Below, piece after piece: positions 15,508 to 23,571 of a stretch of 64,000 nucleotides of DNA. The notes beneath the pieces are model-generated. The model was not told the DNA's origin. It saw only the letters and a program-made list of their open reading frames with translations, and ran no database searches. Each line of letters begins with the position of its first letter. Within the stretch, counting starts at the first letter, position 1. The translations under genes and the position numbers were made by a program. Origin of the DNA: UMGS172 sp045546915 (GTDB lineage: Bacteria > Bacillota > Clostridia > Oscillospirales > Acutalibacteraceae); assembly GCA_045546915.1 (NCBI GenBank), contig JAZQDU010000016.1:1-64000 (forward strand), read 5' to 3'.

Positions 15508-17046
15508 TTAATGTGTATACGCATAGGCTGAATCGCCATATTTTATCATAGCCTTAACTAATTTGACAAGAGTCTTGTTTGCATCGTTTTGCTTTGCATA
15601 AGCATAAGATTCAATGCTGTAACTAATTGTGTTACTTACAATAGTATCACCTTCGTATACAGTCAAGTAAACCTTATTACTCATCTGTGCAGCGCTAAAA
15701 TCTTCGAAGTAAACGTAATATCCGTCACTGATTTTTTCAAATTTATCACTTGTGATTGTTGCTTCCTGGCCAACATCATTAGTTACCTTAACACTAAGGT
15801 TACTAATATCAGAGGCTTTTATCTTAAATCGCATAGCGATAGATTGATTAAGGTTAAGACCGCCACCTGCCCATGTTACAGTGGGATTATCGATGGTTTT
15901 GTATGTAAGGTTCTGAACAGATACAAGAGGACGCTCAACAGTTGTTCCCCATGCTTTTTGCTGTTCAGTAAGGTCTTTATTAACTAAAGTGTTAGTCTTA
16001 TAACTCATATATTCCTGAGTTGCAGAACCATAATTAAGGAGGTCTACAATCAAGGTGCGTAACTTAGCATACGTATCAGAATTATACCTACCAAGTGTTG
16101 TATAGCAATATTGATAAATGCTATACTCACGAGTTTCGCTGGCACACAAATCACCATCATAATATGCATAAAGAGTAGAATATACAACGTCATTCATTTT
16201 ATGAGGTGCAATATTTTCAAAATCGAAAACATATTTACCGTCTTTTACGTAATAATCGTTAACCGTTGTCTCAACGCCGTTTATACTAAATACAACATAA
16301 GGGTCAGTATAACCAACCTCGGTAAATAAGGTCTCGTTAACTTTATAGTTTATAACCAAATCATCCTGCAAAGTAAGCGATGCGCCGGAAAACTTTAACG
16401 GTTGAACAGCAGGAACCGTCTCTTCAATTCTAAATCCACAACGCGAGCAAACTTTATAACGAAGAATTTCTGAGGCTGTACTCTGGTTTGCATCTTCCTG
16501 CCAATCACCAAAATCATGTCCCGATAAGCAATCTTTATTTATCACAACGTTTGTGAAAACGGGAGTAACGCTTTCTAAGTCAAGATTAGCATTTTTAATT
16601 CTTAAAATATCGTTTGTTTTTTTGGTATACAAGGTAACAAAAGCGCCTGTCAAATCCTCAACACCGTCATTAACTGAGAACGTTAATGTTGCAACTGAAC
16701 CGGTGAAGGTTTTATTTGCAGTGGTTGCACCGTCAGTCCAAAGCATGGTATAGCCATTACCGTATGTATCAGCAAACTGCTTGGTTGTAAACTTACCGTT
16801 ATCGGTAACACCAACAAGTGTTAAAGCGGAGGTGTCGTAATCAACAAAGAGTCTCATCGAAACTATACCGGGATTACTGGTAATATTGATATCAACAGTA
16901 ACGGTATCGCCCGAAACAGTCTCAACACCTTTAATTGCAATAGTCTCAGCAGCAGAAACAGTTGACACGGGAGCAAACACAAAACATGCTACCATGACTG
17001 CGAGAACAAGCGTTGTTGAAACAAGGCTTTTAAAAATCCTCTTCAT
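15508..17046 (-). CDS. Secreted cohesin-domain protein with a duplicated C-terminal module
   Basis: The 512-residue protein starts at 17046 (GGAGG 7 bases upstream). Residues 1-33 are a classic signal peptide ending near VSAAE. Residues of about 36-175 match a cohesin fold (VDINITSNPGIVSMRLFVDYD, LTLVGVTDNGKF, VATLTFSV). A short Cys pair motif follows (SGHDFGDW, RYKVCSRCGF), then two related modules of about 130 residues, each ending with a YSI..Y.Y stretch and a helix (LLNYGSATQEY, MIKYGDSAYAY). There is no sortase motif or membrane anchor, so it is probably released or held non-covalently. Cohesins bind dockerins in cellulosome-type complexes; no dockerin is in the window. It is the first gene of the peptide operon. 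Confidence 0.85.
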   Translation of the reverse strand: MKRIFKSLVSTTLVLAVMVACFVFAPVSTVSAAETIAIKGVETVSGDTVTVDINITSNPGIVSMRLFVDYDTSALTLVGVTDNGKFTTKQFADTYGNGYTMLWTDGATTANKTFTGSVATLTFSVNDGVEDLTGAFVTLYTKKTNDILRIKNANLDLESVTPVFTNVVINKDCLSGHDFGDWQEDANQSTASEILRYKVCSRCGFRIEETVPAVQPLKFSGASLTLQDDLVINYKVNETLFTEVGYTDPYVVFSINGVETTVNDYYVKDGKYVFDFENIAPHKMNDVVYSTLYAYYDGDLCASETREYSIYQYCYTTLGRYNSDTYAKLRTLIVDLLNYGSATQEYMSYKTNTLVNKDLTEQQKAWGTTVERPLVSVQNLTYKTIDNPTVTWAGGGLNLNQSIAMRFKIKASDISNLSVKVTNDVGQEATITSDKFEKISDGYYVYFEDFSAAQMSNKVYLTVYEGDTIVSNTISYSIESYAYAKQNDANKTLVKLVKAMIKYGDSAYAYTH

Positions 17047-17099
17047 CTTCGTTCCTCCAAAACTAAACATTACAGCACTATACAATACTGTTCCCTAAC

Positions 17100-17128
17100 A
17101 TTATATACTATGAAAATTGCTTTGTCAA
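17100..17128 (-). promoter_or_regulatory. Strong promoter of the cohesin/peptide operon
   Basis: Consensus TTGACA (17123-17128), a 17-base spacer and consensus TATAAT (17100-17105) on the minus strand. Both boxes are perfect, about 50 bases before the cohesin start, so high expression is expected. Confidence 0.85.
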
Positions 17129-17161
17129 TAGGTTTTTTTACAATATATTGATTTTTAAAAT

Positions 17162-17866
17162 TCACCTAAACAGGCAACCAAAACCTGAAGATGCAGCCAT
17201 CGAAACATAATCATCATCGGCTACAATAATATGGTCAATAAGGCTTACTCCCATAGCGCCCAAAGTCTTTTTGAGTTCCTCGGTTGCATTAACATCTTCC
17301 CTTGAAGGCAGTGAAATTCCATTTGGATGGTTATGCGCAATAACAGCTGCAGTTATTTTAGGGTATTTCATAACCAACTCAATTATTTTCCTTACATTTA
17401 CCGATACTGCCGATGCGTCTCCTTCACAGATTTCCTCAACACATACAACCCTGTTGCCCGAATCAAAACAAGCCAACATTACAGTCTCATTACGAACTGC
17501 TTTATAGCGTGTGAGAAAAAACAAGCCACACTCATCCGGTGATTTAAGTTTGGCAGCCTTACTTGCGTCCTTAGTGTATTCACGATACAACGGCAATATC
17601 ATTCTAATGAGAATAGCCGAATTACGTGTTATTCCTTTTACCCTTACCAACTCTTCTTCGCTTGCCTCAAGAACACCTGTCAGCGAGCCAAAATGTTTAA
17701 TAAGCTCGTGTGCTATTTCGTTTGTATCTTTTCTGGGTACAGAGTAAAACAGCAACATTTCAAGTATCTCGTGAGGATTCATCGAATCAAACCCTGATTT
17801 TCTGAATTTATCGCGAACTCTATCTCTATGACCGTCATGAACCGACGATGAATTTTTCTCTGCCAA
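17162..17866 (-). CDS. radC: RadC-family JAB-domain protein
   Basis: A 234-residue member of the RadC/UPF0758 family. An N-terminal helix-hairpin-helix part (VRDKFRKSGFDSMNPHEILEMLLFYSVPRKDTNEIA, then VKGITRNSAILIR) precedes the JAB1/MPN+ domain. The metalloprotease-type motif is AVIAHNHPNGISLPSREDVNATE, with the His-x-His and later Asp that hold zinc. The historical DNA-repair name is not well supported and the biochemical role is unknown. The start is TTG at 17866 with GGAGAG upstream. It has its own promoter and diverges from the glycosyltransferase gene. Confidence 0.93.
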   Translation of the reverse strand: MAEKNSSSVHDGHRDRVRDKFRKSGFDSMNPHEILEMLLFYSVPRKDTNEIAHELIKHFGSLTGVLEASEEELVRVKGITRNSAILIRMILPLYREYTKDASKAAKLKSPDECGLFFLTRYKAVRNETVMLACFDSGNRVVCVEEICEGDASAVSVNVRKIIELVMKYPKITAAVIAHNHPNGISLPSREDVNATEELKKTLGAMGVSLIDHIIVADDDYVSMAASSGFGCLFR

Positions 17867-17914
17867 AACTAATCTCTCCGATATTAAAATTATGAATTAA
17901 AATTATTTAATAAT

Positions 17915-17943
17915 ATTATCACTTAATTTTACTTAATTGTCAA
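17915..17943 (-). promoter_or_regulatory. Promoter of radC
   Basis: Minus-strand TTGACA (17938-17943), a 17-base spacer and GATAAT (17915-17920). Confidence 0.6.
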
Positions 17944-17978
17944 TAAAGAAATATATATACTATGTATTACAATTTAAG

Positions 17979-18007
17979 TTGAAAATTAAAATATAATGTG
18001 GTACAAT
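17979..18007 (+). promoter_or_regulatory. Promoter of the rhamnose-glycan genes
   Basis: TTGAAA (17979-17984), a 17-base spacer and TACAAT (18002-18007), 41 bases before the glycosyltransferase start. It lies back to back with the radC promoter. Confidence 0.65.
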
Positions 18008-18048
18008 AGAAAAAATTAGCAAAAGTACTCGGTAACGCGGAGGTTAAT

Positions 18049-18810
18049 ATGCGAAACGAAGAGTTATCGGTGTGTATCGTAACATACAACAATTCAGATA
18101 AAATATCAAATGCGTTAGGTTCAATTATAGCCAATACAAAAGGCGTTGATTATAAGTTATACATTTCGGACAACGCTTCTTGTGACGACACCTTAAAAAT
18201 TGTTAAAGAAAATTTCGATAATGTGAACATTATTGAAAACGGTAGAAATATAGGGTTTGGTGCAGCTCATAATTCTTGTCTTAAGAAGGTTAATTCAAAA
18301 TACCATGCCGTTGTAAATCCCGACATTGTATTGTCTTACGATGTTTTAAGTTCACTTTGTTCATATCTCGACCAACACGAAGATACCGTCTTGGTTACGC
18401 CTAAAGTTTTGTTTCCTGACGGCAGTGAGCAATTGTTACCGAAACGCAGACCTAAGTTTAAATACCTTTTGGCAAGACGTTTGCCCATTTTTTCAAAATA
18501 TGCCGACGAATACACAATGAAAAACGAAAACTTAAGTTCCCCTACCGAGGTGGATTTTTGCTCAGGTTGTTTTTTTGTTATAAGAACCGATGCTTTTAAA
18601 AAATTAAACGGTTTTGATGAAAGGTTTTTTATGTATATGGAGGATGCTGACCTAACATTAAGGGCAAAACAATTTGGGAAGACCATGTTTTTACCAGAAG
18701 AAAATGTTATCCATTGTTGGGAACGCAGCAGTTCAAAAAGTTTAAAATATTTTTTAATACATGTTTCTTCATATTTAAAATTTTTACAGAAACACAGAAA
18801 GACAAGGTGA
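18049..18810 (+). CDS. Glycosyltransferase family 2, rhamnosyltransferase-like
   Basis: A 253-residue GT-A enzyme. The nucleotide-sugar part is seen in VCIVTYNNSDKI, ISDNASCDDTL and NIGFGAAHN; the metal motif region is VVNPDIVLS. A later FMYMEDADLTLRAKQFG matches the ED-x-DL pattern common in WbbL-type rhamnosyltransferases. There is no membrane segment. It is followed after 6 bases by rmlD, then rmlB and rmlC, so transfer of rhamnose from dTDP-L-rhamnose onto a cell-wall polysaccharide is the likely role. A GGAGG site lies 6 bases before the ATG. Confidence 0.88.
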   Translation: MRNEELSVCIVTYNNSDKISNALGSIIANTKGVDYKLYISDNASCDDTLKIVKENFDNVNIIENGRNIGFGAAHNSCLKKVNSKYHAVVNPDIVLSYDVLSSLCSYLDQHEDTVLVTPKVLFPDGSEQLLPKRRPKFKYLLARRLPIFSKYADEYTMKNENLSSPTEVDFCSGCFFVIRTDAFKKLNGFDERFFMYMEDADLTLRAKQFGKTMFLPEENVIHCWERSSSKSLKYFLIHVSSYLKFLQKHRKTR

Positions 18811-18816
18811 TTTATT

Positions 18817-19704
18817 TTGAAGTTGCTTATCACCGGCAGTAAAGGTCAACTGGGCAACGCTATTGTTCATTTGCTACAGAACGACTCTAATGCCATCGGC
18901 AAAATTCCTGATGTTTACAAAAACTGTGAAATCTTAGCGGTCGATGTCGACCAACTTGACATCACAAAACTCGACGATGTACTCAAGTTTTGTGAACAGC
19001 ATAGACCAAACATCATTATTAACTGTGCTGCCATGACCAATGTTGACGGTTGTGAATCCGATACCGATTTAGCCGAAAGCGTTAACGCAACGGGTCCAAA
19101 AAATTTAAGTATTGCAGCTGAAAAAATCAATGCAAAAATTGTTCATGTGTCGACCGACTACGTTTTCCACGGCGATGCAACGGCACCTTACATTGAAAGT
19201 GATAAATGTGACCCGGTAACGGCATATGGCATTTCAAAATATCACGGCGAATTAAATGTTGCCGACCAATGCAAGCGTCACTTTATTGTGAGAACATCAT
19301 GGCTTTACGGATATATCGGTAACAATTTTGTGAAAACCATCCGTAAGTTTGCTAAAGAAAAAGGTGTTTTGACGGTGGTTGACGACCAACGAGGCAACCC
19401 CACCAACGCCGATGACCTTGCTTACCATATTTTGCTTATTGCAAACACTGAAAACTACGGTATTTACCATTGTACCGGCAACGGTGAATGTACTTGGTAT
19501 GACTTTGCTTGTAAAATAGTTGAATATTCAAAAATTCCATGTGAAATCTCCCCCTGCACTACCGAGCAGTCGGCAAGAAAAGCCAAGCGTCCCGCTTTTT
19601 CTTCACTTCGCAATCTTCACTTAGAACAAACTGTTGGTGATAAAATGCGTCAGTGGGAAGAAGCTTTAAAAGAATATATTTTAAACATTGACAGCCAAGA
19701 ATAA
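18817..19704 (+). CDS. rmlD: dTDP-4-dehydrorhamnose reductase
   Basis: Last step of dTDP-L-rhamnose synthesis, the reduction of dTDP-4-keto-rhamnose with NAD(P)H. It is a short-chain dehydrogenase fold: LLITGSKGQLGNAI at the N-terminus, NCAAMTNVDGCE, HVSTDYVFHGD, and the catalytic YGISKYHGE (Tyr and Lys). The 295-residue length is normal. The start is TTG at 18817 with AAGGTGA upstream. The gene order glycosyltransferase-rmlD-rmlB-rmlC is unusual only in lacking rmlA, which must be elsewhere. Confidence 0.95.
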   Translation: MKLLITGSKGQLGNAIVHLLQNDSNAIGKIPDVYKNCEILAVDVDQLDITKLDDVLKFCEQHRPNIIINCAAMTNVDGCESDTDLAESVNATGPKNLSIAAEKINAKIVHVSTDYVFHGDATAPYIESDKCDPVTAYGISKYHGELNVADQCKRHFIVRTSWLYGYIGNNFVKTIRKFAKEKGVLTVVDDQRGNPTNADDLAYHILLIANTENYGIYHCTGNGECTWYDFACKIVEYSKIPCEISPCTTEQSARKAKRPAFSSLRNLHLEQTVGDKMRQWEEALKEYILNIDSQE

Positions 19705-19722
19705 TTTGATAGGAGAGTTTTT

Positions 19723-20781
19723 ATGAAAACATATCTTGTAACCGGCGGTGCCGGATTTATCGGTTCAAACTTCATTATTTATATGCTTAATAAGTATAAC
19801 GATGTTAAGATTATCAATGTTGACGCTTTGACCTACGCCGGTAACCTTGAAAATCTTGTATCGGTTGAGAACAACCCTAATTACAGTTTCGTTCAAGCCG
19901 ATATTTGTGACCATGATGCAATTGAAAAGATTTTCAACGAAAACGAAATAGATTATGTTGTAAACTTTGCAGCAGAAAGCCACGTTGACCGCAGTATCCG
20001 CGACCCTGAGATTTTTGTTAAAACCAACGTATTAGGCACCGTAAATCTTCTTAACATTGCCAAAAAGGCTTGGACTATCGGCGACGATACCTATAAGCAA
20101 GGAGTAAAGTTCCATCAGGTTTCAACCGACGAGGTATACGGTTCTTTGGGCGAAACAGGTTTCTTTATGGAAACCACTCCCCTTTGCCCCCATTCCCCCT
20201 ATTCTTCATCAAAAGCCGCAGCCGATATGTTTGTCAAAGCATATTATGACACTTATAAATTACCTATTAATATAACCCGTTGTTCCAACAACTACGGACC
20301 GTTCCAGTTCCCCGAAAAACTCATTCCACTTATCATGAACAACACATTGCTTCATAAGGACCTCCCTGTTTACGGTGACGGTATGCAGGTAAGAGACTGG
20401 CTTTATGTTGATGACCACTGTAAAGCTATTGATATGGTTATCCGTGACGGCAAACTCGGTGAAGTTTATAATGTCGGCGGCCATAACGAAAGGCCTAACA
20501 TCTTTATCGTTAAAACTATTATTGAATACATTAAAGAAAACGTCGACAAAGAAGTTGGCGAACATATGATTAAACACGTTGCCGACCGCAAAGGTCATGA
20601 CCGCAGATACGGTATTGACCCACAAAAAATCAAGGATGACCTCGGATGGTATCCCGAAACAACATTTGAGGTTGGTATAAAGAAAACTCTTAAATGGTAT
20701 CTTGATAACAAAGAATGGTTCGAAAACGTTACCAGCGGTGCTTATCAAAAATACTATGATAAAATGTATGCTGATAAATAA
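19723..20781 (+). CDS. rmlB: dTDP-glucose 4,6-dehydratase
   Basis: Converts dTDP-glucose to dTDP-4-keto-6-deoxyglucose. Extended short-chain dehydrogenase: VTGGAGFIGSNF binds NAD, FAAESHVDRSI is the family signature, VSTDEVYGSLG carries the catalytic Thr-Asp-Glu, and YSSSKAAADM carries the Tyr-x3-Lys pair. 352 residues is normal. A GGAG site precedes the ATG and 18 bases separate it from rmlD. Confidence 0.97.
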   Translation: MKTYLVTGGAGFIGSNFIIYMLNKYNDVKIINVDALTYAGNLENLVSVENNPNYSFVQADICDHDAIEKIFNENEIDYVVNFAAESHVDRSIRDPEIFVKTNVLGTVNLLNIAKKAWTIGDDTYKQGVKFHQVSTDEVYGSLGETGFFMETTPLCPHSPYSSSKAAADMFVKAYYDTYKLPINITRCSNNYGPFQFPEKLIPLIMNNTLLHKDLPVYGDGMQVRDWLYVDDHCKAIDMVIRDGKLGEVYNVGGHNERPNIFIVKTIIEYIKENVDKEVGEHMIKHVADRKGHDRRYGIDPQKIKDDLGWYPETTFEVGIKKTLKWYLDNKEWFENVTSGAYQKYYDKMYADK

Positions 20782-20792
20782 AAGGAGAAACA

Positions 20793-21347
20793 ATGGGTAA
20801 GTTTAATTTTATCAAAACAAGCATCGAAGGCGTTGTGATTATCGAGCCAACCGCTTTTGGCGATGACCGTGGATATTTTATGGAAACCTATCAGTATAAT
20901 GATTTTGCTGCTGCAGGTATCGACGTAAAATTTGTTCAGGATAATCAATCTAAATCTAAAAAGGGTGTTCTTCGCGGACTTCATTTTCAAAAACAGTTCC
21001 CTCAGTCAAAACTTGTTAGGGTTATCAGCGGTGAAGTATTTGACGTAGCGGTTGACCTTCGCGAAGGAAGTCCGACCTACGGCAAATACGAAGGTGTTAT
21101 TCTTTCTGCTGAAAACCTCCGTCAAATCTTTATACCTCGCGGTTTTGCACACGGATTTGTAGTGTTGTCTGACGAGGCAGAGTTTGTTTATAAGGTTGAC
21201 GATTTTTATCATCCCAACGACGAAGGCGGCCTTATGTGGAACGACCCTGACGTTGGCATAAATTGGCCTATTCCAAAAGATATGGAACTGATTTTGTCAG
21301 ACAAAGATAAAGTCAACCCATCATTAAAAGAAATTGTTAAAGGCTAA
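20793..21347 (+). CDS. rmlC: dTDP-4-dehydrorhamnose 3,5-epimerase
   Basis: Cupin-fold epimerase of the dTDP-rhamnose pathway. Recognised by EPTAFGDDRGYFMETY, VQDNQSKSKKGVLRGLHFQ (catalytic His in RGLHFQ), VFDVAVDLREGSPTYG and IPRGFAHGFVVLSD. 184 residues is normal. It ends the plus-strand operon and its stop overlaps the converging spmB by 11 bases; no terminator is visible between them. Confidence 0.96.
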   Translation: MGKFNFIKTSIEGVVIIEPTAFGDDRGYFMETYQYNDFAAAGIDVKFVQDNQSKSKKGVLRGLHFQKQFPQSKLVRVISGEVFDVAVDLREGSPTYGKYEGVILSAENLRQIFIPRGFAHGFVVLSDEAEFVYKVDDFYHPNDEGGLMWNDPDVGINWPIPKDMELILSDKDKVNPSLKEIVKG

Positions 21348-21864
21348 AAAACAAATTCACAAACAATACGCTAAAGATAACCGCCGCAACATCAGCTATA
21401 AGACTCGCAAGTATTGTGTGTCTTGTGTTTTTAATCGAACAAGAACCGTAATACATAGCTATTGTATAAAAGGTTGTTTCACTTGAACAACATAAAACCG
21501 AAGCTAAAAGCCCCAATTTACTATCCGGGCCGTAAGTTTCGAACATATCAGCAAGCAATGCCGTTGAGCCGCTGCCCGAAATCGGTCGCAGTAGTGCCAA
21601 CGGCATTATTTCTGCCGGAAAACCGAATATCGACAAAACAGGTGTCAATACGTTTGTAATAAAATCGAGTATACTTGAGCCTCTTAAAAGTTTAACTGCT
21701 AAAACAAGAGCCATCAATGACGGTGCAACTTTAAAAATGGTCAAAAGTGAATTTTTTGCACCTTGCAAAAACGCATCAAAAACGTCAACCCTCTTATATA
21801 ACCCGACAAAGAGAAATAATATAATTATAATAGGAAGAATTGCAGAAGATATGGTTTCAAGCAT
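21337..21864 (-). CDS. spmB: Spore maturation protein B
   Basis: A 175-residue membrane protein with about five hydrophobic helices and the nucleoside-recognition (gate) domain: RPISGSGSTALLADMFETYGPDS is the hallmark SpmB segment. SpmA and SpmB are needed for spore core dehydration in Bacillus. It starts 8 bases before the spmA stop, a coupled pair. The gene converges on rmlC. Confidence 0.94.
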   Translation of the reverse strand: MLETISSAILPIIIILFLFVGLYKRVDVFDAFLQGAKNSLLTIFKVAPSLMALVLAVKLLRGSSILDFITNVLTPVLSIFGFPAEIMPLALLRPISGSGSTALLADMFETYGPDSKLGLLASVLCCSSETTFYTIAMYYGSCSIKNTRHTILASLIADVAAVIFSVLFVNLFFSL

Positions 21865-22435
21865 TACTTCTACCTCTTAACAAACGGTCGGCAATTAAAC
21901 CAACAATTAATGAGCACACCGAAGCCGCTAACACTGCCGGCAAAATAGACATCGGATTTTTAGACCCGTATTCACTCCTCAACACTGCTGTTGTTGCAGG
22001 AATCAACTGAATTGATGCTGTATTAACAAGCACAAACGTAATCATCGTATCGGTCGCAGTGTCAGGATTGCCTGACTTTTTACTAAGACGCTTCATTGCT
22101 TCTAATCCTAAAGGTGTGGCCGCATTTCCAAGACCCAATACGTTTGCTGTCATGTTCATTGCTATGGCCCTTTTGCATTGTGTATCGTTTTTAATTTTTG
22201 GAAAAAGAATATTAATTACCGGTGACAGTAACTTTGCAAACCATTCAGTAATACCGCTTCTTTCAACTATCTCCATTATTCCTCCCCAAAGAGCCATAAT
22301 CCCCGTAAGAGACAAAATCAATGATACTGCACTCTCTGCCGAATCAGAAAACAGCATTACAAATGAAGCAGGATTTTTTATTAAAATAAACACCGATGAC
22401 AAAATCACCGACACACCCCATATTACATTTAACAT
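21857..22435 (-). CDS. spmA: Spore maturation protein A
   Basis: A membrane protein of 192 residues when started at the ATG at 22435 (MLNVIWGV, the usual SpmA beginning). The open frame continues to 22498, but that segment overlaps the divergent abrB promoter. Motifs include LWGGIMEIVERSGITEWFAKLLSP and MNMTANVLGLGNAATPLGLEAMK, typical of SpmA and of the nucleoside-recognition domain. It works with SpmB in the mother cell during spore maturation. Confidence 0.93.
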   Translation of the reverse strand: MLNVIWGVSVILSSVFILIKNPASFVMLFSDSAESAVSLILSLTGIMALWGGIMEIVERSGITEWFAKLLSPVINILFPKIKNDTQCKRAIAMNMTANVLGLGNAATPLGLEAMKRLSKKSGNPDTATDTMITFVLVNTASIQLIPATTAVLRSEYGSKNPMSILPAVLAASVCSLIVGLIADRLLRGRSNA

Positions 22436-22486
22436 ACAAAATACCCCATATCTCAACAAAAATGTGAAAATAAATGCCAAAAAAAG

Positions 22487-22515
22487 TTGACTTACCAAGA
22501 ATTAACGTATATAAT
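22487..22515 (+). promoter_or_regulatory. Promoter of the AbrB-like gene
   Basis: TTGACT (22487-22492), a 17-base spacer and consensus TATAAT (22510-22515), 28 bases before the ATG. It lies in the gap with the divergent spmA gene. Confidence 0.75.
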
Positions 22516-22543
22516 TTAGAAAAAAGTACGCGGAGGTGAATTT

Positions 22544-22786
22544 ATGAAGGCTACCGGAATTGTCAGAGGTGTTGACCCATTAGGTCGCATTGTTATCCCG
22601 GCGGAACTCAGAGATAAATTCGGCGTTAAAGACGGCAAAGGCGCATTTGAAATATTTGTGAACGATGATTCAATTGTTCTTAAAAAGCATGAACAAACCT
22701 GCGTTTTTTGCGGTGATACAAACGGAATCAAGGTTTTTAAAGAACGTTGCGTATGCTCTAAATGTATTGAAGAACTTTCCAAGTAA
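22544..22786 (+). CDS. AbrB/SpoVT-type transition-state regulator with C-terminal zinc ribbon
   Basis: An 80-residue DNA-binding protein. The AbrB swapped-hairpin domain covers residues 1-48 (GIVRGVDPLGRIVIPAELRD, then FEIFVNDDSIVLKK). The rest holds two Cys pairs, TCVFCGD and RCVCSKC, a probable zinc ribbon. AbrB-type proteins are global regulators of the move from growth to sporulation. A GGAGG site lies 7 bases upstream of the ATG. It diverges from spmA; direct control of spmA is possible but not shown. Confidence 0.93.
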   Translation: MKATGIVRGVDPLGRIVIPAELRDKFGVKDGKGAFEIFVNDDSIVLKKHEQTCVFCGDTNGIKVFKERCVCSKCIEELSK

Positions 22787-22819
22787 TTGATATGATGTTT
22801 AAACATCTTAATATGATAA

Positions 22820-22869
22820 AAGGTCGATAGATACTGAAGTTCTAAAAACTTTCTGTATCTACCGACCTT
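22820..22869 (+). terminator. Long hairpin after the AbrB-like gene
   Basis: AAGGTCG and TAGATAC pair with their complements around a 20-base loop, with one mismatch. A T-run is weak on both sides, so termination for the AbrB-like gene is likely but not certain. Confidence 0.55.
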
Positions 22870-22886
22870 CACTTTTAAAAGAAAAA

Positions 22887-22910
22887 GGATAACCCAAATA
22901 CGGGTTATCC
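22887..22910 (-). terminator. Terminator of the XRE-type gene
   Basis: A 9-bp perfect stem GGATAACCC/GGGTTATCC starts five bases beyond the gene stop, with TTTTTC following on the minus strand. Confidence 0.8.
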
Positions 22911-22914
22911 TAAA

Positions 22915-23199
22915 TCACTCAAACCATTTACGCTTTGCCTGAAAATACCATGCATCTGACCTTTCATCAAAAGCACCGATTGCTTCAAGTGCCACGCATG
23001 CTGCAATGTAAGTGTCCCATCCCATAGGTGCCGTCATGCGCTCGATGTCAGATATTTTTTGTCTGCTCTTGCCAATCTTATCTCCGAGTTGGCCTTGCGA
23101 TACTCTTGCTCTTTTGCGAATTTCAGGCAATTTCGCAACAAATTCATTAATAAGAGCCTCGCGTTCGGCATTCAGTAAGAACTCCGGCATTTTAATCAC
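22915..23199 (-). CDS. Small XRE-type helix-turn-helix regulator
   Basis: A 94-residue protein with a helix-turn-helix in the middle: RKRARVSQGQLGDKIGKSRQKISDIERM at about residues 32-59. The C-terminal part (TYIAACVALEAIGAFDERSDAWYFQ) is not recognised. The GTG at 23199 has AAAGG 5 bases upstream; the ATG at 23190 is less well spaced. It is a monocistron with its own promoter and terminator. The target is unknown; it could regulate itself. Confidence 0.85.
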   Translation of the reverse strand: MIKMPEFLLNAEREALINEFVAKLPEIRKRARVSQGQLGDKIGKSRQKISDIERMTAPMGWDTYIAACVALEAIGAFDERSDAWYFQAKRKWFE

Positions 23200-23221
23200 T
23201 CAATCCTTTATTTTTTTAATA

Positions 23222-23250
23222 ATTATAATACCAACATTCACAAAAGTCAA
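23222..23250 (-). promoter_or_regulatory. Promoter of the XRE-type gene
   Basis: Minus-strand TTGACT (23245-23250), a 17-base spacer and consensus TATAAT (23222-23227), 22 bases before the start codon. Confidence 0.75.
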
Positions 23251-23504
23251 TTAAACCAGCCTTGCAGAAAGCATTTTTGTAGGCTTGCCAAACTACAGCT
23301 GTTATGTTTTATACATTTTTACTTTTTAACAAGCAAAATCGACAAAACATGTCTTGTTAGACCGATATTTAATTGACAAATTATTGATAATTTTTATTAT
23401 ATTTTTAGCTTTAATTACTTAAAAATTATACTATTTTAAAAAATTATATAAAAATTTTTTAGAGTATTTTATATAAATTATATGTAACAGTTATTAGTAT
23501 ACAA
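23251..23504. other. AT-rich intergenic region with no recognised gene
   Basis: About 250 bases, strongly A/T-biased from 23330 on. No open frame, RNA gene or convincing hairpin other than the clpX terminator at its right edge was found. Confidence 0.6.
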
Positions 23505-23544
23505 AAACGCCCGCTAACACAAAATATTGTGTTAGTGGGCGTTT
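23505..23544 (-). terminator. Terminator of clpX
   Basis: An 18-bp stem with one G-T pair and a 4-base loop, 27 bases beyond the clpX stop, followed by TTTTTG on the minus strand. Confidence 0.85.
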
Positions 23545-23571
23545 GACACATTAAACGATATTGAAAATTAA

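Noticed and set aside
18336..18833. A 165-codon minus-strand frame opposite the glycosyltransferase gene
   Set aside because: It is a shadow of a well-supported plus-strand gene and carries no motif.
22059..22490. A 143-codon plus-strand frame opposite spmA
   Set aside because: Antisense to spmA; the encoded sequence has no domain and overlaps the AbrB promoter.
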